From: Ampelomyces quisqualis
Taxonomy: Eukaryota; Ascomycota; Dothideomycetes; Pleosporales; Phaeosphaeriaceae
Reading direction: 5' to 3'
NCBI GenBank assembly: GCA_018398575.1
Contig: JAGTXZ010000005.1
Location: 3,782,001-3,846,000, forward strand
DNA length: 64,000 nt
Within the stretch, counting starts at the first letter, position 1. The number at the start of each line of letters is the position of its first letter. The position numbers and the translations under genes are program-made. Shown piece by piece: positions 22,977-32,270 of this stretch. A model generated the notes under the pieces. It searched no databases, had not been told where the DNA came from, and saw only the letters and a program-made list of their open reading frames with translations.

Positions 22977-23939
22977 CTATCTGGTTGGTGAGATTGATGG
23001 GGGTTGAATGAGCGGGTCTAGGCGGGGAGGAGGGGGTGTTGTGTTGACGACGGACCAGAAAGAGTGGATTGATTGGAGGACAAGTGGAGCGGGGTGGGGA
23101 TGGAGCTGAGAAGAGCGTGAGGTGCAAGGGATTGGGTTGTGGAGAGATGCGTGGTCCCGTGGCGTTGGGTCTACTGCGTGCTTTTCCTCGCTGCTTTCCT
23201 CGCCCCAATCCCATTCCTTGGCGTGCTCGTTCCATGGCTCGCCTTGGTGTTCCTCGCTCTCGGCGGCATGGTCATCGTCGCAACCTCCTGGATATCCATG
23301 GTCCCAGAGCGTATCGTAGGTGGTATGGACAGGGTGCAGCGGGTCTGTGCTCGCGACGTAGTCACCATCATAGTCCTCTTCGTTGAGTTGGCTCCAATCT
23401 TTGTCCGCCGTCTTCTCAACGACGTCGTCTGGCGCTACTTGGTGCCTCAGGTTGGACGATTTTTTCTGATATCGCGTGTGCTGGACTCGTGGGATTCGTG
23501 GTTTGGGTACATTGGCAAACGTATTTCTCGCCTCCCATGATGCAGTGGCATACGCTTCTTCGAGGTCGTTGACGAGCTTGGCGATCTCTTCTGTGCCAGG
23601 CATATCTTTTTGTTGCATCTTGGCCAGAAAGCAACGTGCTCGAGCGAGCTTCAATTTCCAGGCGTCTTCCCAGGCTTGGTGCTGGCATGCTCCGCAATCC
23701 ATGTGTAGGCAGATGCACAGGTATGAGAAGGCGGTGCAGGCCGCTTTCGCGGGTGTCGACGATGTGGCGGGTTTGTGTTTCGTGCCTGAGCAGCGCGAGC
23801 GCAGACGGCGCAGGCTGTGGTGGCATGTGAAGGAGTAGGTCAAGATGTTGCACATGGTTGATCGTGCTGCTTTGACCTTCTTAGACGCTGGTACTCGTTG
23901 AGGTTTTGACCGTGTAGTCTGTCGTCGATGCCGGCCCAA
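22977..23939 (-). CDS. Uncharacterised cysteine-rich protein, up to 320 aa
   Basis: A single open minus-strand frame of 320 codons. I do not recognise the family. Two starts are possible: 23939, or 23855, where the protein would begin MCNILTYSFTCHH and so place a cysteine/histidine-rich part at the N-terminus; I favour the second because the extra 28 residues are only basic and low in complexity. Seen: nine or more Cys/His in the next 60 residues, including CICLHMDCGACQHQAWEDAW, which could bind zinc; a helix-rich middle (about 85-140); and an acidic, then Pro/His/Ser-rich disordered tail. No signal peptide or membrane helix. Real coding is supported by its length and the ordered Cys/His spacing, but it remains a prediction. 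Confidence 0.6.
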   Translation of the reverse strand: MGRHRRQTTRSKPQRVPASKKVKAARSTMCNILTYSFTCHHSLRRLRSRCSGTKHKPATSSTPAKAACTAFSYLCICLHMDCGACQHQAWEDAWKLKLARARCFLAKMQQKDMPGTEEIAKLVNDLEEAYATASWEARNTFANVPKPRIPRVQHTRYQKKSSNLRHQVAPDDVVEKTADKDWSQLNEEDYDGDYVASTDPLHPVHTTYDTLWDHGYPGGCDDDHAAESEEHQGEPWNEHAKEWDWGEESSEEKHAVDPTPRDHASLHNPIPCTSRSSQLHPHPAPLVLQSIHSFWSVVNTTPPPPRLDPLIQPPSISPTR

Positions 23940-24778
23940 TCCATAAATGTGTGGAGACTGAGTGACGGCGAGTAGGCAGCAAACGAAGCTCTACACAAGC
24001 TCTCTTGCGTCAGCCATATCCTTGAATACGTGGTGCCCATGAGGACCACATTCCTGCTGCACCTGCATCTACTTGATATACAACATGGCCTTGTGCGATG
24101 CCCATGTGTTCAAGCTACATACAAGACAATCGTCTCAGTCCCTCCCTCGACTCCTACTCACCAAAGTCTTGCAAAGAAATTACCACTATTGCCTGCATCT
24201 ACTTGATGTACAACATGGCCTTGTGCGATGCCCATGTGTTCAAGCTACATACAAGGCAATCGTCTCAGTCCCTCCCTCGACTCCTACTCACCAAAGTCTG
24301 GCAAAGAAATTACCACTATTGCCAGCGTTCGTCCTCGGAGCCGTCTGATACTTGTGCGCTCCAAATCAGGCTAAACATGTTTCAGGACTCGCCAGACATG
24401 ATTGTGAAGGTGAGAGACTAAGAACGAGAGGGGCGCGTCGCGTGGTCACGTGGTGGACCGATTGGCCGCCTGGACACCTCGCGTACTATTCGACGGCTTC
24501 ACGAAGCTGGAGACACCACAAGCATGGTTGTTTTTCAGCAGTGATGAGAGATTGGGTACTTTGGAAAAAGATTACAGAATGAATCGTCAGTAGACCCATT
24601 CGTCGACTCGCGCCTGACTGGGATATCCAACAAGACTCCATCTGATCCAGATCGGTTCGTCAATCCGTTACGCATAACGTCGTGTGCAGACACGGCAAGG
24701 AGAAAAAAAAAAGAGCAAGGCAAAGAAGAATTCATGCAGCTGCGCCTGCGCTCGGTCAAGAGACGGTCAAGGTAAAGA
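23940..24778. other. Intergenic, contains a tandem duplication
   Basis: No gene seen. Most of the left half is the 130-bp tandem duplication listed separately; an A-rich run lies at about 24703-24714. Confidence 0.5.
24062..24321. repeat. 130-bp direct tandem duplication (two copies)
   Basis: The block 24062-24191 is repeated at 24192-24321, both beginning CCTGCATCTACTTGAT. I count about three differences (ATATACAAC/ATGTACAAC, AAGACAATC/AAGGCAATC, GTCTTGCAA/GTCTGGCAA), so the duplication is young. It does not extend any gene I can see. Confidence 0.93.
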
Positions 24779-26207
24779 TTAATATCGGACGATGGGTGCA
24801 CCTGTAGGACCGTCTGGAAGCATGACACCCTCTTTTACGCCCTCTTGCTCGATTCGTTGCATCCAATCGTCTTTCTTCTCCTTCTTTGTCATCCAGCCAC
24901 CAAACACCTTCTTGAGCCGTGACTTTTGCTCTTCTCTGCGGGAGAGCTTGACTTGGGTGGAGAAGGTGGTGCGGGTGGGTGTTTCTACGCTCATTTTGCG
25001 GGAGAAGTTGAGATTCTCGCCACTCTTCCTCGGGGTGGAGGTGCTGCAGGAGCTCTGGCGGGGGTGGCCAAGATGACTGGTTGAGGCCGAGGCAACGCGC
25101 GTGGCGCTGTCTGGCGTCAAGGTCTTGGAGCGGGAGGCCGCCTGTGGCGGGTGCTTGTGGTGGGTCGGCGATGGAGCGGCGGGGGCTGGCGTGTGGTGCT
25201 CGTGGGGCCGCATCAGGCTTGCAATGTGGGCCGATGTGGGCGATTTGGCCTTTTCCGGCGGTGGCTGCTCGGCGTCTTTCCACGAGTCAAGACTGGGCAG
25301 GGGCGGCAGCTCTCTGTTCAGGTTGAGCGTGGTTGCCCTGACGGCCGGTTCCTTGTCCTCGGGCGGTCCCTTGGATGTGCCCGGGCGGCTGTTGCTTCTC
25401 GAGCTGGAGCGTCGTGGCAACGCCCAGCTTCGCCAGCCGTGGCCCGAGGCGCTGAGGGGCGGATCGGCAGGCGCGTCCTGGCTGGGGGTCGTGTTCAGTG
25501 TTCGCAGCGAGCCGTGGGAGGGCGCTCGGCTCAGTGTGCGGCTGCAGGTGGCGGGGAAGACATAGTCGCGCATGTTGTCGCGGATGCTCCGGGCGCGGCT
25601 GGGGGGGCGGGCGGCGGTCGCGGGCCGGTCCTGCTTGTCTCGCTCCTGGCGCATCGATTCAGCGGCGGCGGGGTCGAGGCTGCGTGGCTTGCGTCGTTGG
25701 GAAGAGCTCCTGTGCATGGTTAGCGACGGGCCGCGGCGGGGTCGGGGTGCCGTGCCTGCGCAGGTTGGCCTCCCTCTTGTCGTTGCGCTCGTCCAGCCAG
25801 CCGAAGTCGGTCGGCCTGCGGGTGCTCTTTGGCTGTGTGGGCAGGGCATCGCCGGGCGCGCGGCGGGTGAGGCCCGTCTGCTGCAGTCCGCGGGCCTCGA
25901 GCGCCGTCTTCAGGTCGACGGGCGCGCCCGTGGGCAGGCGCACTCGGGGCTCGGGGCGGGGGGCGGCCGCGTCGTCGACGATGCCGTGGTCGGACGGCTT
26001 GCACGTCTGCAGGACGAGCTTGCATGCGGCGCGCAGCTCCCTCTCGGTCTGGGGGTCGAGCAGGCGGCGGCTGAGGGCGGGCGACGAGTCGGAGAGGCTG
26101 CCATGGGACGAGTGTCGGGCGTGGGCGTGGGCGTGGGCGTGGGCGAGCGATGGCGGCTGCGAGGCGCCTCCCACGGGCGCCAGGTGGAAGGAGAACTTGC
26201 GCTTCAT
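24779..26207 (-). CDS. Uncharacterised Ser/Pro/Arg-rich protein, 460 aa
   Basis: Exon 1 (26207-25756) and exon 2 (25709-24779) join to 460 residues only if the intron has GC-AG borders: the donor is AG|GCACGG, the intron is 46 bp with CTAAC nine bases before the acceptor CAG, and no GT donor lies within reach in the right phase. I do not recognise the family. Seen: MKRKFSFHLAPV at the start, a (His-Ala) run at about 23-31 from a GTGGGC microsatellite, a helical LLDPQTERELRAACKLVLQ stretch (about 50-68), DFGWLDERNDKREANL just before the intron, long disordered Ser/Pro/Arg stretches with possible phosphorylation sites, and a conserved-looking end (LKKVFGGWMTKKEKKDDWMQ, then GPTGAPIVRY). The gene is strikingly GC-rich. 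It is probably a nuclear or cytoplasmic regulator, but this is a guess. Confidence 0.65.
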
Positions 26208-26702
26208 GCTGGCTGGGCAATGGACGGCGTGTGACGGCAATGCAGCAGATAAGAAGAGCGACCCAAGGCCCAGGAGTGCCACGAGTCGGGCCGTGTCCAG
26301 GAGCGGCGCGGGTTTCAGACGGTGGCCAGCCTCTGGCCTTGTGGCCTTCTGGGGCGTGTTTCGGACGCGCAGCCCAGTTAGTGGATCGCCTGAATGGTGA
26401 AGGCTTCCCGGGTACCGACTATTGAATCCACGTCCTAGTCGCCAATCATAAACACCACCATCGCGGCCGCATCCGCGCATCCCCATCACCAGAGTCCAGA
26501 CACACATGCACTCCGCACGTCTTCGGAATAGGGACGGGACGTGTGACTGACCCTTCATTCCATTTAGACCATCCCACCACCAAGCTTAAACGCCTCCAAA
26601 CTCTACACTATGGGGTGAGCGCCCATGAATCGCTGACTCTTTCCTAGCGCGCGTCACTTCTTCCCGATTAGTCAACCCGGATTCGACGAACTCATCTTCC
26701 TC

Positions 26703-26804
26703 AACACCAGTCTCCATCCTCCCCATCACCCTCCTCAGCACCAGTCTCCATCCTCCCCATCACCCTCCTCAACACCAGTCTCCATCCTCCCCATCACCTC
26801 CTCA
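26703..26804. repeat. 34-bp minisatellite, three copies
   Basis: A C-rich unit starting AACACCAGTCTCCATCCTCC repeats at 26703, 26737 and 26771 with period 34 and almost no change (one A/G difference; the last copy is one C shorter). Confidence 0.9.
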
Positions 26805-26991
26805 ACCACAGCCCCTTCCCGCCACCCATCCGCGCCATCCCACCCACCCCCAACGCGCGACCACGCCGTGCACGCGCGCGAACGAAGCGCAGCCCGGGCA
26901 AGCATGACGCATGGCAAAGAGAGGGTATTTTCCCAACCACCATTTTTATCTTTTCCCTTCTTCTCTTTCTCTTTTCGTTTTCCATTCTTTC

Positions 26992-27022
26992 TTTTTTAAA
27001 TTTTTTTTTTTTTTAAAAAAAA
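26992..27022. repeat. Homopolymer T/A tract
   Basis: T6, A3, T14 and A8 follow each other directly, so the tract can pair with itself. It sits in a pyrimidine-rich stretch upstream of the GC-rich gene and may be nucleosome-depleted (inference). Confidence 0.85.
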
Positions 27023-27410
27023 GATGACATCGAGTACCACCATCCTAACCAGTGGGGAAAAAACCCCGCGCAGGAGCGAACAAGTGCGTGCGTTGGGATG
27101 GTAGGACCGAGGCGAATCGGGTTAGGTGAGGAACAGCGACGAGGGATGGGGGTTTGTGGAGCAAGGGGGGGACTTGAGTGGGGAGGATTCTACGGCGGAA
27201 AAAAGAAATGATGTGGGTATCGAGGTTGGATACTTGGGGCGCATTTGTGGTGAGGTTGCTGTGGGGCAGATGGAATACATAGTGGATGCTTCATGTAGGC
27301 ATCGTTGCGCTTTTAACAGCGCAGGCAAAGCAGATACTACTCATATCAACACCACCCAACACCTGGCTCGTTACATGTCATTCATTACCGGCGTAGCACA
27401 TATCGCTTTC

Positions 27411-27919
27411 TCATCGTCGGAACCCGCCAAAGCTCTGTGTCCAGTGCCTCATGCCTGTCGGTCGCCTCATCTCGCCCTCTTTGCCCTCGTACCCAAAGCT
27501 TTCCTCACCGCTGCTGTGGAAGAGGCCACGTAGTGAGCGAAACATGGATTCGCTGTGTTCCGTAGACTCTTTGGGAAGCATGGATGGCGAGTCGAGAGAT
27601 CCAGGTGCAATGTCGCCCGAGAAGAGATCCAAGTCATAATCTGCCGAGGGCGTGTGCAAGATGGAATGGAATTTGTGGTTGATGCGTGACCGGAAGGTTT
27701 CTGTTTCTGCTGCCGAGGCGGATAATCGTTCAGCGATCTCGAACTAGTGCAAGGTTAGTTGATCTTGTCGTCGTCCATGTGCATAGATCGTACCTCTCGG
27801 AGTCCCTGTAACCGGAATTGCTCTGCACGTTTCTGGAGACGTGGTGCTGATGGTGTGATTGGTATCGCAGAGACAAACGCGGAGAGGCTCGCTGCGACTA
27901 GGAAGAAAAGAGAGCGCAT
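27411..27919 (-). CDS. Small secreted protein, 152 aa, cysteine-free
   Basis: Exon 1 (27919-27794) and exon 2 (27743-27411) join through a 50-bp GT-AG intron with CTAAC to 152 residues. The first 18 residues (MRSLFFLVAASLSAFVSA) are a clear signal peptide, with likely cleavage before IPITP. A dibasic Lys-Arg at about 29-30 (RLQKRAEQ) is a typical Kex2 site, so the mature protein may begin near residue 31. The rest has a predicted helix (QFRLQGLREFEIAERLSASA), an acidic middle (YDLDLFSGD) and an Arg/Gly-rich end. It has no cysteine, unlike most fungal effectors. Family not recognised. The start was set at the signal peptide although the frame is open further upstream. It could be a secreted effector, a propeptide-derived peptide or a wall protein. 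Confidence 0.68.
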
Positions 27920-29082
27920 GATGATCGTGGATGGATGGATGACGCTTCGAGCGTTGTGTGTGCAGTCAACCGGGTTTCCAAGTCCAGTATCGATATCAAT
28001 CTCGATGGCAATGGGAATGTGGCCGTCGAGGCTGATCAGTAGGGGTTCTCGAGGCTTATGGCGGAGCGACGAGACTTGCAAGCAAGGCTACCAGAGAGCA
28101 TGAACGAATGTCTGCCGTCAGCGGAGGTGGGGCTCACTATGGGCAAAGGCGGCTGCAGGACCTGCCCAGGATGTCGAACGAGTAGAATCCGGTTCGTCTC
28201 CATAGCACTTTGGACATGGTATACATTTATACGCGCAGTCCGGCAGGTTGTCTATCTCACGTCGCCCTACTATATTACCCTGTCTTTCCGAAACCGTGGC
28301 CCACGCGCAGAATGGGAAGGATCAGCGGCAAGGAGAAACATTTGCCTGCGTTTGCGCCACTGTTGGTCCGACTAATCATCCTATGGTGCGTATCAACCTT
28401 CCCCGATATCGTAGAGAGGGTGCATTCCTCGCCTGTCGCATGATTTTTGGTTGACAGAATGCTCGCATGCACGGGAGGGGTGGGATCCTTCCGTCCGAGA
28501 ACGCGTAACATGCCTGGAGCTTATCCCAACCAAGGTCCGGAACCCGTTGATACGCAAGGGCATCCGATAAAGTTGACAAGACAGGAAGGCCACAGGCGGC
28601 GCGCGTGTTGACTCGCCTTCACGATAACGTCCATGGTGGCGGAACCACAAAGTCAGCTGGTGTTGAGGTTTCGCAAGGTATAGCACAGTGTGGGAGCATT
28701 CATGCCGTCTTACTCAGCTCCGAGAGCACCGGGCACGAGACAGTCAGCTGTGGAGCACACAGTGAGTGCTTAGGTAACACAGCGGAGCGTTTGGTGGGAA
28801 GCTGGCCAAGCAGCTGCTTGAAACATCTGTCGCAGGTAGAAAGACGAAGTTGATGAAGCAAGGCGAGAGTCCAGCCGGGGTGGCGACACTGCGACGAGAG
28901 GGCCGCCAAGAACAGCAGCCGCGGGGAGTCCCTGCACTCCCCAGAACGTCGTTCATCATGGACAATACAAACCATCCCTCCAATCCACACCGCTCGCATA
29001 ATACTGGTGGAGCGTGTAAAATGGTCGACCGTTTGTCTAGTCGCCATTCAGAACAACACACGATCCGAGTCCTCGACATATC
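27920..29082. other. Intergenic, nothing recognised
   Basis: About 1.2 kb between two divergent genes. Frames of about 80-110 codons exist on both strands but overlap each other antisense and show no motifs. It must contain the promoters of the secreted protein and of POL4. Confidence 0.45.
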
Positions 29083-31272
29083 TTGACAGCGCCCTTACTT
29101 GGTCCTTTTAGCATTACCACAATAGCGTTACCGAATATGGACACGTATTCCTACCCTGTCCAGACATGGCGCACAGGATCGCTCTCGCCCACCTCGACCA
29201 TTTCACTTCCCAACCTTGACCTCAGTAGCATACCACCAATCGCCGTGCTGACCGCCCACTTCAACGACGACGAGGTTCAGCTTCTCAAAGAAACATTGCG
29301 ACAGTACGATGCACCCCTTACTACTGATGTCTCGAGGGCAAAGGTGTTCGTTGGCAAGGTTGGAACCAGGCGGCGAGCTGAGTTTGAGTTGAGGTCTCGT
29401 AAATTAGTAGTCCAAGAGGTCGCTGCAATCAAACGGCCTGCCAGCCCAGTCAAGGACGTCATGACTCCGAAGAGGAGAAGAACATCCTATGGGCAAGCGA
29501 ACAAAGCAGCAGTGCCAGAACAAAAAGACTCGACTACTGAAGAAGAGGAAGCCCATGAGACCGAGACCGAAGACGAAGCGGCACAAGAGGAACAGCATAC
29601 GCTGTCACGCTTGCGGGAGTCGGTAAGTGCTAGTCATTCTCCCACTCTAGTGTTCGACAACAGTGCGGCCGGCGATACAGTTTGGGTTGTGAAGGTCGAG
29701 TGGCTAGAGTCTTGTGTGACGGCCGGGTATCTGGTCCCTTTGGGTGACAATCTGGTGTACAAGGGTAAAGTTTTGGGGCGCCCAAAATCACTGAACACCA
29801 AACCGGTAGAGACCATCTTCACAGAAGCTGCCAAGGCAGCAACTGTCACCAAGACACTTTTGGCTACACGACCCCTGGTTGGGCACGATATTCTAGACAG
29901 AGCCAGGACAGACGTGGCGGGTTCCGCGCCCCAGGCAAAATATCAGAAACAGCAATTTGCCAACCACACTTCCCGTCGATTTGAGGGAAAGAGTTTCGCA
30001 CCATCAACCCGGCAAGCAGGGCAAACCTTCGCCGCGCAAACCGCTCACTTGTTGCAAGCAACCACGAGTGAATACGAGGGCGTAGACAGTGACTTTCCCC
30101 AGCCTCCAGAGTGGGTAAAGAAACATGTCAAGTATGCTTGTCAGCGCTTCACGCCAGCCAATGCGCCAAACGAAGACTTTCTAGAACAGCTCAGGAAGAT
30201 CCGGACGGCTAGAACGTTGATAGGTGATGAGATAGGAGTACGCGCATACTCGACAATTATTGCCTCCATCGCAGCTTATCCACATAAGCTTAGCCATCCA
30301 CGTGAGCTTACTCAACTTCCTGGGTGCGATGAGAAGACTGCAGTCCTCTTCGTCGAATGGAAGAATACTGGCAAGCTTCAAGCCGTTGAGGACTACCAAA
30401 ACGATGAAGCGATGAAAGTCGTGCGTTTATTCTACGACATCTGGGGTGTCGGTGCAAAGACTGCCCGCCATTTCTACTACAACAATCATTGGACTGAGCT
30501 GGATGATATCATAGAGTTTGGCTGGGACGACCTAGACAGAGTCCAGCAAATTGGCGTCAAGTACTATGACGAATTCTTGGATCCCATACCACGTCCCGAG
30601 GTCGAGCAGATAGCGTCTGTCGTCCGAGAGCACGCGGTACGTCTCCGTGATGAGCGAATCACCGTCACGATCGTTGGTGGGTATCGTCGTGGCAAGGCGG
30701 CCTCCGGTGATGTTGACATGATAGTGTCACATCCTGACCTCGAGTCCACGGCTGGTCTTGTAAGGGAGATAGTCGAGTCGCTGGAAGAAACGGAGTGGAT
30801 CACGCATACCTTGACGATGAGCTTGACCAACACGAATCGAGGGCAGCACGCGCTTCCATTCCGTTCTGCCAAAGGCGCTGGCGCAGGATTCGACACACTG
30901 GACAAAGCACTTGTTGTGTGGCAGCATCCTGAGTGGCCAACCAAGGAACAAGACCGCGCAGAGAATCCAGCAGCGAAAAACCCAAATATTCACCGACGTG
31001 TCGATATCATCATAGCGCCCTGGCGCACAGTGGGCTGCGCGGTGATGGGCTGGAGCGGCGGTACCACATTCCAGCGAGACTTGCGTCGATATGCGAAGGC
31101 TATTAAAGGCTGGAAGTTCGACAGTAGTGGCATCAGGAGCCGGGGCAATGGTGAAGCGATCTGGCTTGAGGGTGAAAACGGCGTAAATGGCACACCAGAA
31201 GATGCCGAAAGAACGGTATTCGAAGGCTTGGGATTGGAATATATTCCGCCAGAGTACAGAGTGACATTTTGA
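29083..31272 (+). CDS. POL4: DNA polymerase X family (Pol4, BRCT plus Pol-beta-like core)
   Basis: One uninterrupted frame of 729 codons; similarity suggests that the true start could be 29137 (MDTYSYPV). Pol4 fills short gaps during non-homologous end joining and base-excision repair in the nucleus. Seen: an N-terminal BRCT domain (about 40-235, with AKVFVGKVGTRRRAEFEL and VVKVEWLESC) interrupted by a Lys/Arg and acidic linker, then the 8-kDa and HhH part (LPGCDEKTA, WGVGAKTARHFYY), the nucleotidyltransferase signature GYRRGKAASGDVDMIV with two catalytic Asp, and the third Asp in HRRVDIIIAPW. The C-terminus EYIPPEYR matches the family. A GTAAGT inside the linker (29622) cannot start an intron without breaking the frame. 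Length is normal for fungal Pol4 with an extended linker. Confidence 0.92.
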   Translation: MTAPLLGPFSITTIALPNMDTYSYPVQTWRTGSLSPTSTISLPNLDLSSIPPIAVLTAHFNDDEVQLLKETLRQYDAPLTTDVSRAKVFVGKVGTRRRAEFELRSRKLVVQEVAAIKRPASPVKDVMTPKRRRTSYGQANKAAVPEQKDSTTEEEEAHETETEDEAAQEEQHTLSRLRESVSASHSPTLVFDNSAAGDTVWVVKVEWLESCVTAGYLVPLGDNLVYKGKVLGRPKSLNTKPVETIFTEAAKAATVTKTLLATRPLVGHDILDRARTDVAGSAPQAKYQKQQFANHTSRRFEGKSFAPSTRQAGQTFAAQTAHLLQATTSEYEGVDSDFPQPPEWVKKHVKYACQRFTPANAPNEDFLEQLRKIRTARTLIGDEIGVRAYSTIIASIAAYPHKLSHPRELTQLPGCDEKTAVLFVEWKNTGKLQAVEDYQNDEAMKVVRLFYDIWGVGAKTARHFYYNNHWTELDDIIEFGWDDLDRVQQIGVKYYDEFLDPIPRPEVEQIASVVREHAVRLRDERITVTIVGGYRRGKAASGDVDMIVSHPDLESTAGLVREIVESLEETEWITHTLTMSLTNTNRGQHALPFRSAKGAGAGFDTLDKALVVWQHPEWPTKEQDRAENPAAKNPNIHRRVDIIIAPWRTVGCAVMGWSGGTTFQRDLRRYAKAIKGWKFDSSGIRSRGNGEAIWLEGENGVNGTPEDAERTVFEGLGLEYIPPEYRVTF

Positions 31273-31423
31273 ACGAGTCACAGCGTATATCTTCTTTCTT
31301 TGATGGACAATTAATGCATGACAGTACTCACAAGTGTCACTTTCACCTTCACCGCAGAACGCAATCCTCTTCACAAACCACACCACCCTCTTCCAGAAAA
31401 AACCACCAGCCTCCAACATCATA

Positions 31424-32167
31424 ATGTCTATTACAAACGGCCTCCACAACGACCCCCCCAAAAAAACCAACATGCCAGAATCCCCAACCGCAAGAACAAA
31501 ACTCCCCAACCACCGCACCATCCTCTTCTGCCTCTCTCTCCTCCCCATCCAACTCGCCCTCGCCCTCACACTCTTCTCCCTCTCCCACCGCATATTCACC
31601 ACCTGGTACCGCACCACGCCCCCCCTCCACCGCACAAACGACCTCACCATCCACACAGCCCTCTTCATCACAACATGCGCACCGCTAAGCGTTTCCCTAG
31701 GCCTCTGCGCCGCAGCAGCATATTACCTGCGCAAGAAGCGCACGCACGGGCCGTACGCGGTCCACATGCGGCGGAAGGGAAGGGGGTATTGGATTGATCC
31801 TAGTGACGGGGTGGATGGGGCGAGGGAGAGGGAAGCTCGGATGGGGAATGGGGTTGGGCAAGAGGAGACGACGACGAAGAGGGTTAGTGTGCGGGCGAGC
31901 GCGATGGTGCTGGGGGGAGGGCAGGGGCGGGGGTTGACGGCGGCGAGGCGCGTGGCGGTTCGAGGGAGTCGGTGTGCGGGGGCTGTGGAGATGGGGGTGC
32001 GGGAACGTGGGGTCGCGGGGAAGGCGCTGGGGAGGTCTGGATCGCTGAGGACGTGTGATGATGATGAGGTTGTGAAGCGGGGGGTGGGGGATACATGGTT
32101 GCGTGGGTCAGGAAGTGTTGTACGGGGGAGCGAGGATGTCGAGATGCAAACGCGGGATACGAGATAG
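31424..32167 (+). CDS. Uncharacterised membrane protein with two helices, about 247 aa
   Basis: Single open frame. The start at 31424 (MSITNGLHN) is one choice; the frame is open from 31334. Two hydrophobic segments are clear: TILFCLSLLPIQLALALTLF and, about 40 residues later, ALFITTCAPLSVSLGLCAAA, followed by RKKR. The remaining 130 residues are a basic, Gly/Arg/Val-rich tail that should face the cytoplasm by the positive-inside rule. I do not recognise a family. The second half is GC-rich with long minus-strand frames as shadows. Codon use fits the neighbours, and the two helices are hard to get by chance on this strand. Confidence 0.55.
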   Translation: MSITNGLHNDPPKKTNMPESPTARTKLPNHRTILFCLSLLPIQLALALTLFSLSHRIFTTWYRTTPPLHRTNDLTIHTALFITTCAPLSVSLGLCAAAAYYLRKKRTHGPYAVHMRRKGRGYWIDPSDGVDGAREREARMGNGVGQEETTTKRVSVRASAMVLGGGQGRGLTAARRVAVRGSRCAGAVEMGVRERGVAGKALGRSGSLRTCDDDEVVKRGVGDTWLRGSGSVVRGSEDVEMQTRDTR

Positions 32168-32270
32168 CACGAGGCAAACATGATTCTTCAGATATTCACA
32201 TTAGGCAGTATGGCGTATAACGAAATCGAAATTATTTACACAAAGCCATCTCCCCCGGCTCGTCTCGGTT

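Larger units (their letters stand above)
26208..27410. other. Intergenic, low-complexity sequence
   Basis: About 1.2 kb holding the promoter of the Ser/Pro-rich gene, a 34-bp minisatellite and a long T/A homopolymer (both listed). A plus-strand frame at 27126-27533 overlaps the secreted-protein gene on the other strand and has no features, so I left it out. Confidence 0.5.

Noticed and set aside
25151..26400. Long plus-strand frames opposite the Ser/Pro-rich gene (up to 300 codons)
   Set aside because: They arise from the very high GC content; the minus-strand reading has a consistent splice and non-random ends.
27126..27533. 135-codon plus-strand frame
   Set aside because: It overlaps the secreted-protein gene on the other strand and lacks any feature.
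29622..29649. Apparent GTAAGT...TAG intron in POL4
   Set aside because: It would be only 28 bp, too short for fungal splicing, and removing it would break the frame.
30727..31671. 314-codon minus-strand frame over POL4
   Set aside because: It is antisense to conserved polymerase X motifs and has no motif of its own.
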